19,537 nucleotides of DNA from an uncultured Clostridia bacterium (lineage in GTDB: Bacteria > Bacillota > Clostridia > Oscillospirales > CAG-272): the NCBI GenBank assembly GCA_904501715.1, contig CAJGCD010000030.1, positions 1-19,537 on the forward strand, written 5' to 3'. Each line of letters starts with the position of its first letter. Within the stretch, counting starts at the first letter, position 1. This document shows, piece after piece, positions 1-8,200 of the stretch. Position numbers and translations under genes: made by a program. The notes under the pieces are model-generated. The model was not told the origin of the DNA. It searched no databases and saw only the letters and a list, made by a program, of their open reading frames with translations.

Positions 1-632
1 CAATCTATCTCCTCAAGCCCCTCGAGAAGCTCCTCGGCAAAGGCAGGCTGGTCTATTACCCACTGCTTCATATTTTTTCTGATTACGGGGAAGCCGCCGC
101 GCTCGGACTTTCCGTCGATAACCTCGTCGTTGGAAAGAACGGTGCCAAGCTCTTCGCACCAGTTTACGGGCATATCTATATACTGAGCGTATCCGTCAAG
201 ATAAAGCTGCTTGAATATCCACTGCGTCCACTTATAGAACTCAGGGTCGCTGGTAGCTATCATTTTGCTCCAGTCGTAGTCAAAGCCAAGCTCCTTGAGC
301 TGCTTGGAGAAGGTCTTTATATTTTCCTGAGTGAAGCCGTTGGGGTGATTTCCCGTATTTACGGCATACTGCTCCGCGGGAAGTCCAAAGGAGTCATAGC
401 CCATGGGGTGAAGGACGTTGTAGCCCTGCATCCTCTTCATTCTGGAAACTATATCGGTAGCCGTATAGCCCTCGGGATGTCCCGCGTGAAGACCTACTCC
501 CGACGGATAGGGGAACATATCCAAAACATAATATTTAGGCTTTGAAAAATCCCAGACGTCGGTCTTAAAGGTCTGGTTCTTCTCCCAATATTCCTGCCAC
601 TTTTTTTCAATTTGTGAATGCTCGTATTTCAT
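1..632 (-). CDS. leuS: Leucyl-tRNA synthetase, N-terminal part (cut by window edge)
   Basis: Class I aminoacyl-tRNA synthetase that charges tRNA-Leu in the cytoplasm. Reading the minus strand from the ATG at 632 gives about 210 residues starting MKYEHSQIEKKWQEYW, the usual LeuS N-terminus. The class I ATP-binding signature HAGH lies at residues 49-52, within a PYPSGVGLHAGHPEGY context, followed by NVLHPMGYDSFGLPAEQYA, all diagnostic of bacterial LeuS. The C-terminal editing (CP1), KMSKS and anticodon-binding parts lie outside the window, so completeness cannot be judged. The start is supported by an AAAGGA sequence about 10 nt upstream. It lies 47 bp downstream of rsfS on the same strand and is the last gene of the cluster visible here. 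No T-box leader precedes it; the promoter at 1096-1124 probably serves rsfS and leuS. Confidence 0.97.
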   Translation of the reverse strand, partial: MKYEHSQIEKKWQEYWEKNQTFKTDVWDFSKPKYYVLDMFPYPSGVGLHAGHPEGYTATDIVSRMKRMQGYNVLHPMGYDSFGLPAEQYAVNTGNHPNGFTQENIKTFSKQLKELGFDYDWSKMIATSDPEFYKWTQWIFKQLYLDGYAQYIDMPVNWCEELGTVLSNDEVIDGKSERGGFPVIRKNMKQWVIDQPAFAEELLEGLEEID

Positions 633-679
633 TTCAAAAAAATCCTTTATATTTCCGTCCTTGCGACTGTATTTTCGCT

Positions 680-1048
680 TTAATCCTCGTAAAGCTTGTC
701 GAGATTGTAAAACTCTCGCGCCTCTCGGCTGAATATATGAACTATTACGTTGCTGTAATCCACCAGAACCCAAGAGTTATTATCTCTGCCCTCAACGCTG
801 TAAGGGTTAAGACCTCTCTGCTCCATACGGAACTCAACCTCTCCCGCAAGAGCCTTTACCTGCGTGGAGGAATTACCCGTGCAAAGCACAAAATACTCGG
901 CAATAACCGTTTTATCCTCAACGTGTATCACCTTGATATCTCTCGCCTTCTTGGAATCCAGCACCTCGGCTATTGCCTCTGCTATCCCGGGCGCGTTAGC
1001 GGGGTCGATAGGGGGCAGTGCTTCTGTCATATTTTCAAATTGCTCCAT
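680..1048 (-). CDS. rsfS: Ribosomal silencing factor RsfS (YbeB/Iojap family)
   Basis: Small cytoplasmic protein that in the characterised family binds ribosomal protein L14 (uL14) and blocks joining of the two ribosomal subunits when nutrients are short. The 122-residue product has the normal family length and typical segments: a helical start (AIAEVLDSKKARDIKVIHV), then VIAEYFVLCTGNSSTQVKAL at about residues 48-67, and the C-terminal motif WVLVDYSNVIVHIFSREARE near residues 93-112. The ATG at 1048 has AAAGGA about 7 nt upstream. It sits between the LCP gene and leuS. The 121-bp gap upstream is the largest in the cluster and contains its own promoter. The yqeK-LCP-rsfS order is common in Clostridia, which supports the call. 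Confidence 0.95.
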   Translation of the reverse strand: MEQFENMTEALPPIDPANAPGIAEAIAEVLDSKKARDIKVIHVEDKTVIAEYFVLCTGNSSTQVKALAGEVEFRMEQRGLNPYSVEGRDNNSWVLVDYSNVIVHIFSREAREFYNLDKLYED

Positions 1049-1095
1049 TTTATTTTCCTTTCGTATGCGGTAGCTCCCGCAAGTATATCTATATA

Positions 1096-1124
1096 ATTTT
1101 AATGCAAAATTCGTCTTTTGTCAA
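1096..1124 (-). promoter_or_regulatory. Sigma-70-type promoter for rsfS-leuS
   Basis: On the minus strand a perfect -35 TTGACA (1124-1119) is followed after exactly 17 bp by TAAAAT (1101-1096). Predicted transcription begins near 1089, leaving a leader of about 40 nt containing a 5-bp hairpin (TGCGG/CCGCA, 1066-1081). A perfect 16-bp palindrome (1135-1150) lies just upstream of the -35 box. The promoter is internal to the cluster and would allow rsfS-leuS transcription independent of the upstream genes. Confidence 0.75.
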
Positions 1125-1134
1125 TACAAAATCC

Positions 1135-1150
1135 AAAGTAAGCTTACTTT
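1135..1150. promoter_or_regulatory. 16-bp perfect palindrome upstream of the rsfS promoter
   Basis: AAAGTAAGCTTACTTT reads identically on both strands and ends 10 bp upstream of the -35 element at 1119-1124. It could be a dimeric regulator site or a weak RNA hairpin in the read-through transcript; it lacks a U-run, so it is not a standard terminator. A palindrome of this size can arise by chance in a window of this length. Confidence 0.35.
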
Positions 1151-1169
1151 TTATCAAAATCAAGTCTGT

Positions 1170-2150
1170 TTATCCAAATTTGTCGGCAAATACTACCGAA
1201 TATTCAAAATCCTTATAATATATATCACTGAATTTTTTGTTGGTTGGGTGCTTGAACAAGCTCTTTTCGTCTACACGTATATCATTCATAGAGAAATATT
1301 CTCTTAGCACCGCCTCGGTAGGCGTCAGGGACATAACGTAATAGGATGCCCCGCTTTTATCCGACACGACGTCCTCACCGGGGAGCGTCAAAAATACCAA
1401 CGATGAATTATCCACCTTAATTGCTTCAAGCCCGAGAGCAACCGCCATAGGTAGGGATACGTTAGTCCTTACGTGAGGAAAAACGCTCGTGGCAAGCTTA
1501 TAGGCGTTAGCGGCGGTAAGCTCTGTTTTCAGCTTGGCAAAGAGAGCCGCCAGAAAGCGCTTCTGCATATCAAGTCTGTCAAGGTCGCCCCTCGCGTATC
1601 CATCGCGGAAGCGCACCACCATTTCAGCCTTTTTTCCGTCTAAAATCTGTTTTCCCGCGGGAAGATGGATATAGAGGTTCTGCTCAGGGTCCTCGTAATC
1701 AAGAGCGGCGGGGAGGTCTATCTCCACTCCGCCGATAGCGTCAACCGCCTTTCGGAAGCCCTCAAGCTCCAGGCTGAGATATCCGTCTATCCCGATACCA
1801 AGCGCCCCCGAAAGAAATTCGCAAAGCTCCTCCTCGCCACCCAGTATTTTTGTAGCCGTATTGAGCTTTTTATGAGCCGAGCTGCCGTAATCCGCGTAGG
1901 TATCTCTGGGTATCTGCATAACGCAAATTCTGTCCCGTGAGGTATCGAAGGCTACGAGCATCATAACGTCGGTAAGTCCCGACACCTTATCCTTCCCCAG
2001 AACCAACAGACAAAAGGGCTCTTGCGCGCTTTTACCCGCCTGAAGGTCCGCGTTGGGGCTTTCCTGCCCCCCCAGAGCCACGGCAAAGCAAACGCCAATA
2101 ATAATCGCCACCAACGCGGCAATGATAATAATTATATATTTTTTAGGCAT
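1170..2150 (-). CDS. LytR-CpsA-Psr (LCP) family cell-wall glycopolymer ligase
   Basis: Membrane-anchored, outward-facing enzyme of the LCP family. Characterised members move lipid-linked glycopolymers such as teichoic acids or capsule onto peptidoglycan. The 326-residue protein begins with a positive MPKK stretch and one transmembrane helix (about residues 5-27). The LCP domain follows, with TDVMMLVAFD (60-69), the PRDT motif (81-84), HKKLNTA (93-99), GYLSLELEGFRKAVDAIGGVEIDLP (about 123-147) and the arginine/aspartate segment VVRFRDGYARGDLDRLDMQKRFL (178-200), which supplies the phosphate-binding arginines in the family. The length is typical. The ATG at 2150 follows GGAGGA by only about 4 nt, and that site is buried in a 13-bp hairpin (2152-2185). 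The glycopolymer substrate cannot be inferred here. It is annotated LytR in many Clostridia; I leave the symbol blank because paralogues are common. Confidence 0.92.
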   Translation of the reverse strand: MPKKYIIIIIAALVAIIIGVCFAVALGGQESPNADLQAGKSAQEPFCLLVLGKDKVSGLTDVMMLVAFDTSRDRICVMQIPRDTYADYGSSAHKKLNTATKILGGEEELCEFLSGALGIGIDGYLSLELEGFRKAVDAIGGVEIDLPAALDYEDPEQNLYIHLPAGKQILDGKKAEMVVRFRDGYARGDLDRLDMQKRFLAALFAKLKTELTAANAYKLATSVFPHVRTNVSLPMAVALGLEAIKVDNSSLVFLTLPGEDVVSDKSGASYYVMSLTPTEAVLREYFSMNDIRVDEKSLFKHPTNKKFSDIYYKDFEYSVVFADKFG

Positions 2151-2151
2151 A

Positions 2152-2185
2152 ATTCCTCCACATACGAAAAAATATGTAGAGGAAT
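2152..2185 (-). promoter_or_regulatory. Hairpin sequestering the LCP gene's ribosome binding site
   Basis: In the minus-strand mRNA, positions 2185-2173 pair with 2164-2152 to form a 13-bp stem with one G-U pair and an 8-nt loop. The 3' arm contains the whole Shine-Dalgarno sequence GGAGGA, and the arm ends 1 nt before the ATG at 2150. The 5' arm begins 4 nt after the yqeK stop codon. This arrangement predicts low independent initiation of the LCP gene unless the hairpin is opened. Confidence 0.65.
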
Positions 2186-2189
2186 CATT

Positions 2190-2819
2190 TTATTTTTTAA
2201 GTCTGCAAATAAGCGAGTTTCTCGCCTTTACGGTGTCCGCGCTTATGGGACTTCCCTCCTCTATAAGCGCCTTGAGTGTCATATCAAAGGAAAGGATAAG
2301 GGTCTGCCACAAATGCGCTTCCCGCGCCTCCTTTGACATCAATTGGGGGTCTTTTCCCCAAAAATACTCACGAAGCCTGATGCAGTCCTCGAATTTTCTG
2401 GACATATCTATGTAGTCGGCAAGATATATCACTCCGTCAAGCACCGTCATATTTGCGTGTCCCGTGGTATGCCTTTCCACCGCAGAAAGAAGCTCAGGGG
2501 TGGCAAACTCGCAATATTCCTCCTTTATCACCTCCACCGCCGTCCTTGCGTGGAGCGTTTTGGGAGAATACCTGTCAAGATCACTTACCACTACGCCGTG
2601 AGTTCGGAGTATTTCCAACTGCTCCTCGGTGCTTTTTTCCTTGGTTATATCGTGAAGCAGTGCCGCAGCGCGTAAAACATCAACCTTCTCGGGAGCATAA
2701 AGCTCTGCAAGACGCATTGTCATTCTTTCAACCTCTGCCGTATGGGTAAAGCGCCGCTCGGACATTGTGGAGCGAACACGCTCTCGCAAAGCGTCTATCT
2801 GTCTTTCGTCAAAGGTCAT
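2190..2819 (-). CDS. yqeK: YqeK-type HD-domain hydrolase (probable Ap4A hydrolase)
   Basis: HD-superfamily metalloenzyme. Characterised YqeK proteins split diadenosine tetraphosphate symmetrically into two ADP. The 209-residue protein shows the expected metal ligands in order: H26 (FTHTAEVERM), the HD pair 56-57 (AAALLHDITKE), H90 (LHARTAVE), H117 (VERHTTG) and the downstream aspartate D135 in YLADYID. The length is normal. It overlaps the end of nadD by 4 bp (ATGA), with GGAGGG 6 nt before its ATG, so the two are translationally coupled. nadD-yqeK pairing is widespread in Firmicutes and matches a role in nucleotide/NAD metabolism or clearing stress-related Ap4A. The activity is inferred from the family. 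Confidence 0.93.
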   Translation of the reverse strand: MTFDERQIDALRERVRSTMSERRFTHTAEVERMTMRLAELYAPEKVDVLRAAALLHDITKEKSTEEQLEILRTHGVVVSDLDRYSPKTLHARTAVEVIKEEYCEFATPELLSAVERHTTGHANMTVLDGVIYLADYIDMSRKFEDCIRLREYFWGKDPQLMSKEAREAHLWQTLILSFDMTLKALIEEGSPISADTVKARNSLICRLKK

Positions 2820-3448
2820 TTTTCGCCCTCCGAAAGATAGAGCCTGTTCTGCTTTATAAACTCCGCCACACCTTGGGGCACAAGGCTTGATATATCCTTG
2901 CCCTCGGCTACTCTCTTGCGTATCTGCGTAGAGGAAAGCTCCACGGGCTCGGTAACTATACGCCTGAACATTACTCCGTATTTGTTGTAATACTCGGTTA
3001 TTTTGTCAACTATCCGCTTGGTCAGTATAGGGTCGTTCTCACGCCTTACGTACACGGGATAGCAAAGCTTGAATATCTCCTCAAATTTGTACCACGTGTC
3101 AAAGGTGAGCACCATATCCGTACCGCACATAAAAAAGAGTCTGGTGTTGGGTCGTGACAGTTCTCTCAGTGTGTCGTAGGTATAGCTGACTCCTCCTCTT
3201 TTTATCTCCATATCCGAGATAACCACTCCGTCGGTATCCTCAAAGGCAAGCTCACACATACGCAGGCGGTAAAGCGGGTCATCCGAAAAATCAACCTGCT
3301 TATGAGGAGGCATATAGGTAGGAATTATGAACAGATAGTCAAGCTTCATCTGCTCCATAAATGCCTTTGCCGCCGCAACGTGTCCGTTGTGTATGGGCGC
3401 AAAGGTACCGCCGTATATGCCCACACGCAGCTGCTCCGCTCCGTTCAT
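2816..3448 (-). CDS. nadD: Nicotinate-nucleotide adenylyltransferase
   Basis: Transfers AMP from ATP to nicotinate mononucleotide to give deamido-NAD, the penultimate step of NAD synthesis. The 210-residue protein carries the nucleotidyltransferase signature GGTFAPIHNGHVAAA (residues 14-28, with the HxGH-type HNGH), then IIPTYMPPHKQ (41-51), FFMCGTDMVLTFDTW (about 105-119) and the C-terminal ISSTxIR-type motif, here ELSSTQIRKR (about 170-179). Size and motif order match bacterial NadD. The ATG at 3448 has a strong GGAGGG 6 nt upstream. It starts 22 bp after yhbY and overlaps yqeK, so it is mid-operon. No anomaly is visible. Confidence 0.96.
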   Translation of the reverse strand: MNGAEQLRVGIYGGTFAPIHNGHVAAAKAFMEQMKLDYLFIIPTYMPPHKQVDFSDDPLYRLRMCELAFEDTDGVVISDMEIKRGGVSYTYDTLRELSRPNTRLFFMCGTDMVLTFDTWYKFEEIFKLCYPVYVRRENDPILTKRIVDKITEYYNKYGVMFRRIVTEPVELSSTQIRKRVAEGKDISSLVPQGVAEFIKQNRLYLSEGEK

Positions 3449-3470
3449 AGTGTTCCCTCCTTTTTAGTCT

Positions 3471-3761
3471 TTAGTTAAGCTCTATGCGTTTATTCTTCTC
3501 GGAGGGGCGGTAAAGTATGATCTTCCTTCCAATCACTCCCACAACCTCCGCCATCACGGCTTCCGCAAGCTCGTCGGCAGCCTCTCGCGCAGTCCAATCG
3601 CAGTTTTCAAGAACGCTTAGCTTGATAAGCTCTCTTGCCTCAAGGGCATCAGAAACTGTTTTAATCAAATTTTCGCCGATACCGCCCTTGCCCACCTGCA
3701 TTATGGTAGGCTCGTTTGTGGCAAGTCCGCGAAGATATGCTCTTTGCTTTGAAGTCAGCAT
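3471..3761 (-). CDS. yhbY: YhbY/CRS1-YhbY (CRM) domain RNA-binding protein
   Basis: Small single-domain RNA-binding protein associated in characterised bacteria with pre-50S ribosomal particles. The 96-residue product starts MLTSKQRAYLRGLA, has the conserved loop VGKGGIGENLI (residues 22-32), corresponding to the GxxG loop of the KH-like fold, and LIKLSVLENC (45-54). Its length equals that of the family. Only a weak AGAGAG ribosome site precedes the ATG at 3761, which lies 15 bp after the rdgB stop, so translation may depend on coupling. The yhbY-nadD-yqeK order is the classic Firmicute arrangement. The exact role in ribosome assembly is not shown by the sequence. Confidence 0.93.
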   Translation of the reverse strand: MLTSKQRAYLRGLATNEPTIMQVGKGGIGENLIKTVSDALEARELIKLSVLENCDWTAREAADELAEAVMAEVVGVIGRKIILYRPSEKNKRIELN

Positions 3762-3776
3762 ATATTTCTCTCTTTC

Positions 3777-4367
3777 TCAGATAAAATCTTTTATTTTTTT
3801 AGCAAGGGCTTCTATTGCCCTTCCTCTGTGCGATACCGAGTTTTTCTCCTCAGGCGTAAGCTCGGCAAAAGTCTTTCCCAAAGGCTCATAGTAAAAATAC
3901 GGGTCGTAACCGAAGCCGCCCTCACCTCTTGCTTCCTCTATTATCACTCCGCCCGTTCTTCCTTCTACTACCAGCGGCTCTTCCCTGTCAGGGCGCACCA
4001 CTGCCACGGTACACACGAACTCTGCGTACCTATCGTCCTTATCGGCAAGCTTTTTGAGCAAAAGCGCGTTGTTAGCGGCATCATTTCCGTGCTCTCCCGC
4101 ATATCTGGCGGAATATATTCCCGGCTCGCCCCCAAGAGCTCTTACCGAAAGCCCCGAGTCGTCGCCAATACCGATATAGCCCGAAGCCGCCGCAGCTCTC
4201 GCCTTTATTATGGCGTTTTCGGTAAAATTGCTTCCGTTCTCATCTATCTCTCCGTATATACCCACGTCGTCAAGGGAGAGTATTTCTATATCCTCGATAT
4301 ACTTTGAGAGAAGTGCCTGAAGCTCACTTATTTTATGCTTGTTTCTTGACGCAAGTACTATCTTCAT
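3777..4367 (-). CDS. rdgB: Non-canonical purine NTP pyrophosphatase (RdgB/HAM1 family)
   Basis: House-cleaning enzyme that hydrolyses dITP, ITP and XTP to monophosphates so that deaminated purines are not built into nucleic acid. The 196-residue protein has the N-terminal substrate-binding signature ASRNKHKISEL (residues 6-16), FTENAIIKARAAA (48-60), the catalytic region GIGDDSGLSVRALGG (66-80), GGFGYDPYF (150-158) and the end motif SHRGRAIEAL (179-188). All hallmark regions are intact and the size is standard. The ATG shares one base with the ftsY stop codon (TGATG), giving stop-start coupling. The position between ftsY and yhbY suggests simple co-expression of housekeeping genes. Confidence 0.96.
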   Translation of the reverse strand: MKIVLASRNKHKISELQALLSKYIEDIEILSLDDVGIYGEIDENGSNFTENAIIKARAAAASGYIGIGDDSGLSVRALGGEPGIYSARYAGEHGNDAANNALLLKKLADKDDRYAEFVCTVAVVRPDREEPLVVEGRTGGVIIEEARGEGGFGYDPYFYYEPLGKTFAELTPEEKNSVSHRGRAIEALAKKIKDFI

Positions 4368-5272
4368 CAGTCGAACAACGCCTCCACAAATTCCTTGCTG
4401 TCAAATTCCTGCATATCGTCTATCTTCTCGCCCACGCCGATAAACTTAACGGGAATGTCAAGCTCACGCTTTATGGATATAACGATACCGCCCTTTGCCG
4501 TTCCGTCAAGCTTGTTGAGGACAAGTCCCGTGATATTTGCGGCATTGCGGAATTCCTTTGCCTGAAGTATAGCGTTCTGCCCCGTAGTAGCGTCAAGAAC
4601 AAGGAGATTTTCACGCACCGCACCCGGACATTCCTTGTCTATAACTCGGTTTATCTTCGCAAGCTCGTTCATAAGGTTGGTCTTGTTGTGAAGTCTGCCC
4701 GCGGTATCAACGATAAGAACGTCCGCTCCGCGCTTCTTGGCGTAATTAACAGCGTCAAACACAACAGCCGCGGGGTCGCTTCCCTCGTTCTGCTTTACGA
4801 TATCCGCACCCGAGCGCTCACACCACACCGCAAGCTGGTCGATAGCCGCCGCTCTGAAGGTGTCCGCCGCGGCAACCACTACCTTTTTACCACGCTTTAT
4901 CAAGCGGTTTGATATCTTACCGATAGAGGTAGTCTTACCCGCTCCGTTCACGCCTATAACAAGTATGATAGTGGGGTTGCCCGAAAGGTCGAGCTCTCCG
5001 CCCTCTCCTATCATATCACCAAGTATCGCCTTAAGAGCGTCTACTACCTGTTCCTTTTCCTTAAGTCTGCCCGATTTTACGTCATCGCGCAAGCGCTCCA
5101 TTATCTCCTCGGTAGCGCCAACGCCCACGTCCGACATAATGAGCAGCTCCTCAAGCTCCTCAAGAAGGTCCTCGTCCACCTTGACAAAAGCCTTGAGTAC
5201 CTCGTCTATCTGTCCGAAAATTGCGTTTTTGGTTTTGGAAAGTCCTTGCTTCAGCTTATCCAAAAATCCCAT
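4367..5272 (-). CDS. ftsY: Signal recognition particle receptor FtsY
   Basis: SRP-family GTPase at the inner face of the membrane that receives ribosome-nascent-chain-SRP complexes and passes them to the Sec translocon. The 301-residue protein is the short Firmicute type. It has a brief N-terminus, a helical N domain (about 20-85) and a GTPase G domain with G1 GVNGAGKTTSIGK (about 107-119), DTFRAAA (about 137-143), G3 DTAGR (about 189-193), G4 NKLDG (about 253-257) and the closing GVGEKIDDMQEF segment typical of FtsY. The ATG at 5272 lies 17 bp inside the end of smc, preceded by GGAG about 10 nt upstream, so translation is coupled. smc-ftsY adjacency is a classic Firmicute arrangement. The ffh/ylxM genes that often follow ftsY are not here. 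Confidence 0.97.
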   Translation of the reverse strand: MGFLDKLKQGLSKTKNAIFGQIDEVLKAFVKVDEDLLEELEELLIMSDVGVGATEEIMERLRDDVKSGRLKEKEQVVDALKAILGDMIGEGGELDLSGNPTIILVIGVNGAGKTTSIGKISNRLIKRGKKVVVAAADTFRAAAIDQLAVWCERSGADIVKQNEGSDPAAVVFDAVNYAKKRGADVLIVDTAGRLHNKTNLMNELAKINRVIDKECPGAVRENLLVLDATTGQNAILQAKEFRNAANITGLVLNKLDGTAKGGIVISIKRELDIPVKFIGVGEKIDDMQEFDSKEFVEALFD

Positions 5273-8200
5273 CCCAATCTTCTCCTTTCTTCTTTGAAAT
5301 ATCGTTTACGTCAAGCTCCAGCACCTTGGATATGCCTCGCTCGGGCATAGTTACTCCGTAAAGGCGGTTTGCCGCCTCCATAGTGCCTCGTCTGTGAGTT
5401 ATCATAACGAACTGAGTTCCGCCTGAATATCTCTTGATATATTCGGCAAATCTCGCCACGTTCACCTCGTCAAGCGCCGCCTCTATCTCGTCCAGAATAC
5501 AGAAGGGCGTGGGATTGACCTGAAGTATGGCAAAGAAGAGCGCGATAGCTATAAACGCCTGCTCTCCGCCCGAAAGCTGTACCATATTCTTGATTATCTT
5601 TCCGGGAGGCGCCGCCTTTATCTCAATTCCGCTTTCAAGCACGTTGTCGGGGTCGGTAAGCGATATTTCTGCCGAGCCTCCTCCGAAGAGCTCGGAGAAT
5701 ACGCGGTTGAAATTCTCGTTTATCTGGTTGAAGGAATCAACAAATGCTGTTTCCATCTCTCCCTCAAGCTGTCCGATAACACCGAGCAGCTCCTCGCGAG
5801 CGGCGTTAAGGTCGCTTATCTGCGCCGACATCTCGTCGTAACGCTTCTTGACCTCTTTATATTTGTTCACCGCGTCAAGGTCCACGTTTCCGAGAACGCG
5901 AAGCTTGTTACGGCATTCGGTCTGCTTTGCCGCCGCTTCTCCTCTGGTTTCCGACGTAAGGGCGGGATATCCGAGTGCCATTGCGTCGGCTCTGGTCAGC
6001 TCGTGCTCATCCCACAGCCTTGAAGCAAGCTTATCCTGCTCTTCGCGCAGATGCTGAAGTCTGTTTTCAAAGCGAGTGTATTCCTTGAATATATTTTCCT
6101 TGTGCTGAAGCTTCTCGCGCATCTTGGCATTGACCTCGCTGAGCTTGCGCTCAAACTCACTGCTGCCCTCCTCGACCTTAGCGCGCTTTGCGTTAAGCTC
6201 GGCAAGAGCCGCCTTGCCCTCCTCATATGCCGCACGGTTCTTCACCTGAGCTTCCTTGTATTCCTCGATACGCTCGTTGAGTGACGCAATGCGCTCCTCC
6301 TGAAGCCTTTTTGCCTCAAGGAAGCCGTCAAGTCTTATCCTTGACTCCTCGGACATTCTCTGCTCGGTCTCTATATCCTTGCGTATTTCGTTGACAAGAA
6401 TTATCAGAGCCGTAATGCGCTCCTCGCACTCCTGTCTTCTGTCAAGCGCCTCGTTGCGCTTAACGTCCATATTGGCACGCGCCGCGCCTATCTCCTCGAT
6501 CTGCTTTTCTATCTCCACAAGGCGTACAGACAGAGCCTTTTTGTCCTCTTCGAAGCGCTCTCTTTCACGGAGAATAGCCTCATAATCGGCTCTGAGCTTT
6601 TCTGTAAGGGTCATATTGGCAGCTATCTTAGCCTCAAGCTGCTCGAATCGGGTATTCTCCGAGTCTCTCATTATCTTGATAAGACTTATCTTCTGCTCTG
6701 CATCACCCTTATCCTGCTCAAGCGCGCTTATCTTATCATCAAGAGCCGCAAGCTTCTTCTCAAGCTCTGCTATTCTGTCCTCAAGCTCTGCCGCCTCGCC
6801 CTCAAGACGCTTTATCTCTCCCGCTCTGCCAAGTATATTTGCGTTGCTCTTGACCGAGCCGCCCGTAAACGAGCCGCCCACGTTTATCTGCTGACCGTCA
6901 AGTGTTACCGCCTTCACCTTGTACTTAAGATCCTTAGCCATTGCGGTTGCGTTATCTATGGTATCAAAGACCACTGTTCTGCCAAGAAGGCTGGAGAGCA
7001 CCTTGGAAAACTTAGAGTCGCTGTCCACCAGCTCGTCGGCTACGGCAATATATCCCGCATATCCCGCCGCCTCACGCATTTCGGGTGTAACTGTCTGCTC
7101 TCTCATAGAGGTGAGCGGGAAAAAGGTCGCCCTGCCCGCCTCGGCGCGCTTCAGCGCGAACATTGCCGCCTTTGCAACGCTTTCGTCCTCAACGACTATG
7201 TGCTGAAGATTTGCCGCAAGAGCCGTTTCAATAGCGGTTATGTACTTATTTTCAACGTTTATGAGCTGTGAGAGCGGTCCGTATATCCTTCCCGCCTTGT
7301 TTCCGTACTTGTCGGTGATAGCGCCCTCAGCGTATTTTTTCATTACAAATCTTACGCTTCCCGCATATCCCTCAAGCTGCTCCTCCATAGCCTTGAAGGT
7401 CTCTATTCTCTGGTTGACCGAGTCGCGGCGAAGCACCAGATTAGCCCTTGCGTCACTGTCATCGGTGCGCTTGTCGTAAAGCTTCGCCAGCTCCTCCCAC
7501 GTTCTGGTTACTACAGCTGATGCCTCGGCTGTAACGGCGTCGTATTCCTCTACCGTCTTTTTGATGGAAGCGCTCTGCTTCCTCATGTTTTCGGTAGCCG
7601 ACTCGTACTCGGCTATCTCGCCCAGCATAGCCTGATTTTTGTCAAGCTCGTCGTCGCGGGAGCTGTCTATAAAGGATATCCTCGCCCTTACGTCTGCCTG
7701 CTCGGCTTCAAGGGCTCTTATGTCGTCAAGAGCTCTGTTGATATTGAATTCAAGCTCCTCCGCCTCCGACATGTGTTTGTTTTTCTCCGCGTCAAGACTC
7801 TCTCTCTCTGCCGCCTTTGTGTCAAGACCTGCCTCCAACTCGGATATCTTAAGGCTTCTCGCCTTGTCACCCTCTATCTCGGTGTCTATGGATTTTTTGG
7901 TGGACTCACACGCTCCCTCGGCGGCGGCAAGCATCTCCCTCGTATGAGCTATATTGGTATCGTCTATACCATATTCGCTGTCAAGTCGGTGATTTATCTC
8001 GGTCTGCTCTCTTATCTGCGCCAGCAGACTCTCGGACTCAGCCTTATTGGACTGAGATATCTCGAACAGCCTGTCATTCTGCATTTCAAGGGCACGTATG
8101 GAATCGTCTGCGTTGTTGAGCTGGAACTCGGACTCCTTAAAGGACTCCTCGCATTTTATAACGTCCGCGCGGAGCTTCTCGGTATCGTAAAGCCAGAGCT

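Noticed and set aside
614..1096. Plus-strand 160-codon open frame
   Set aside because: Covers rsfS and the leuS start on the opposite strand; its sequence matches no family I recognise, whereas the minus-strand products are clear.
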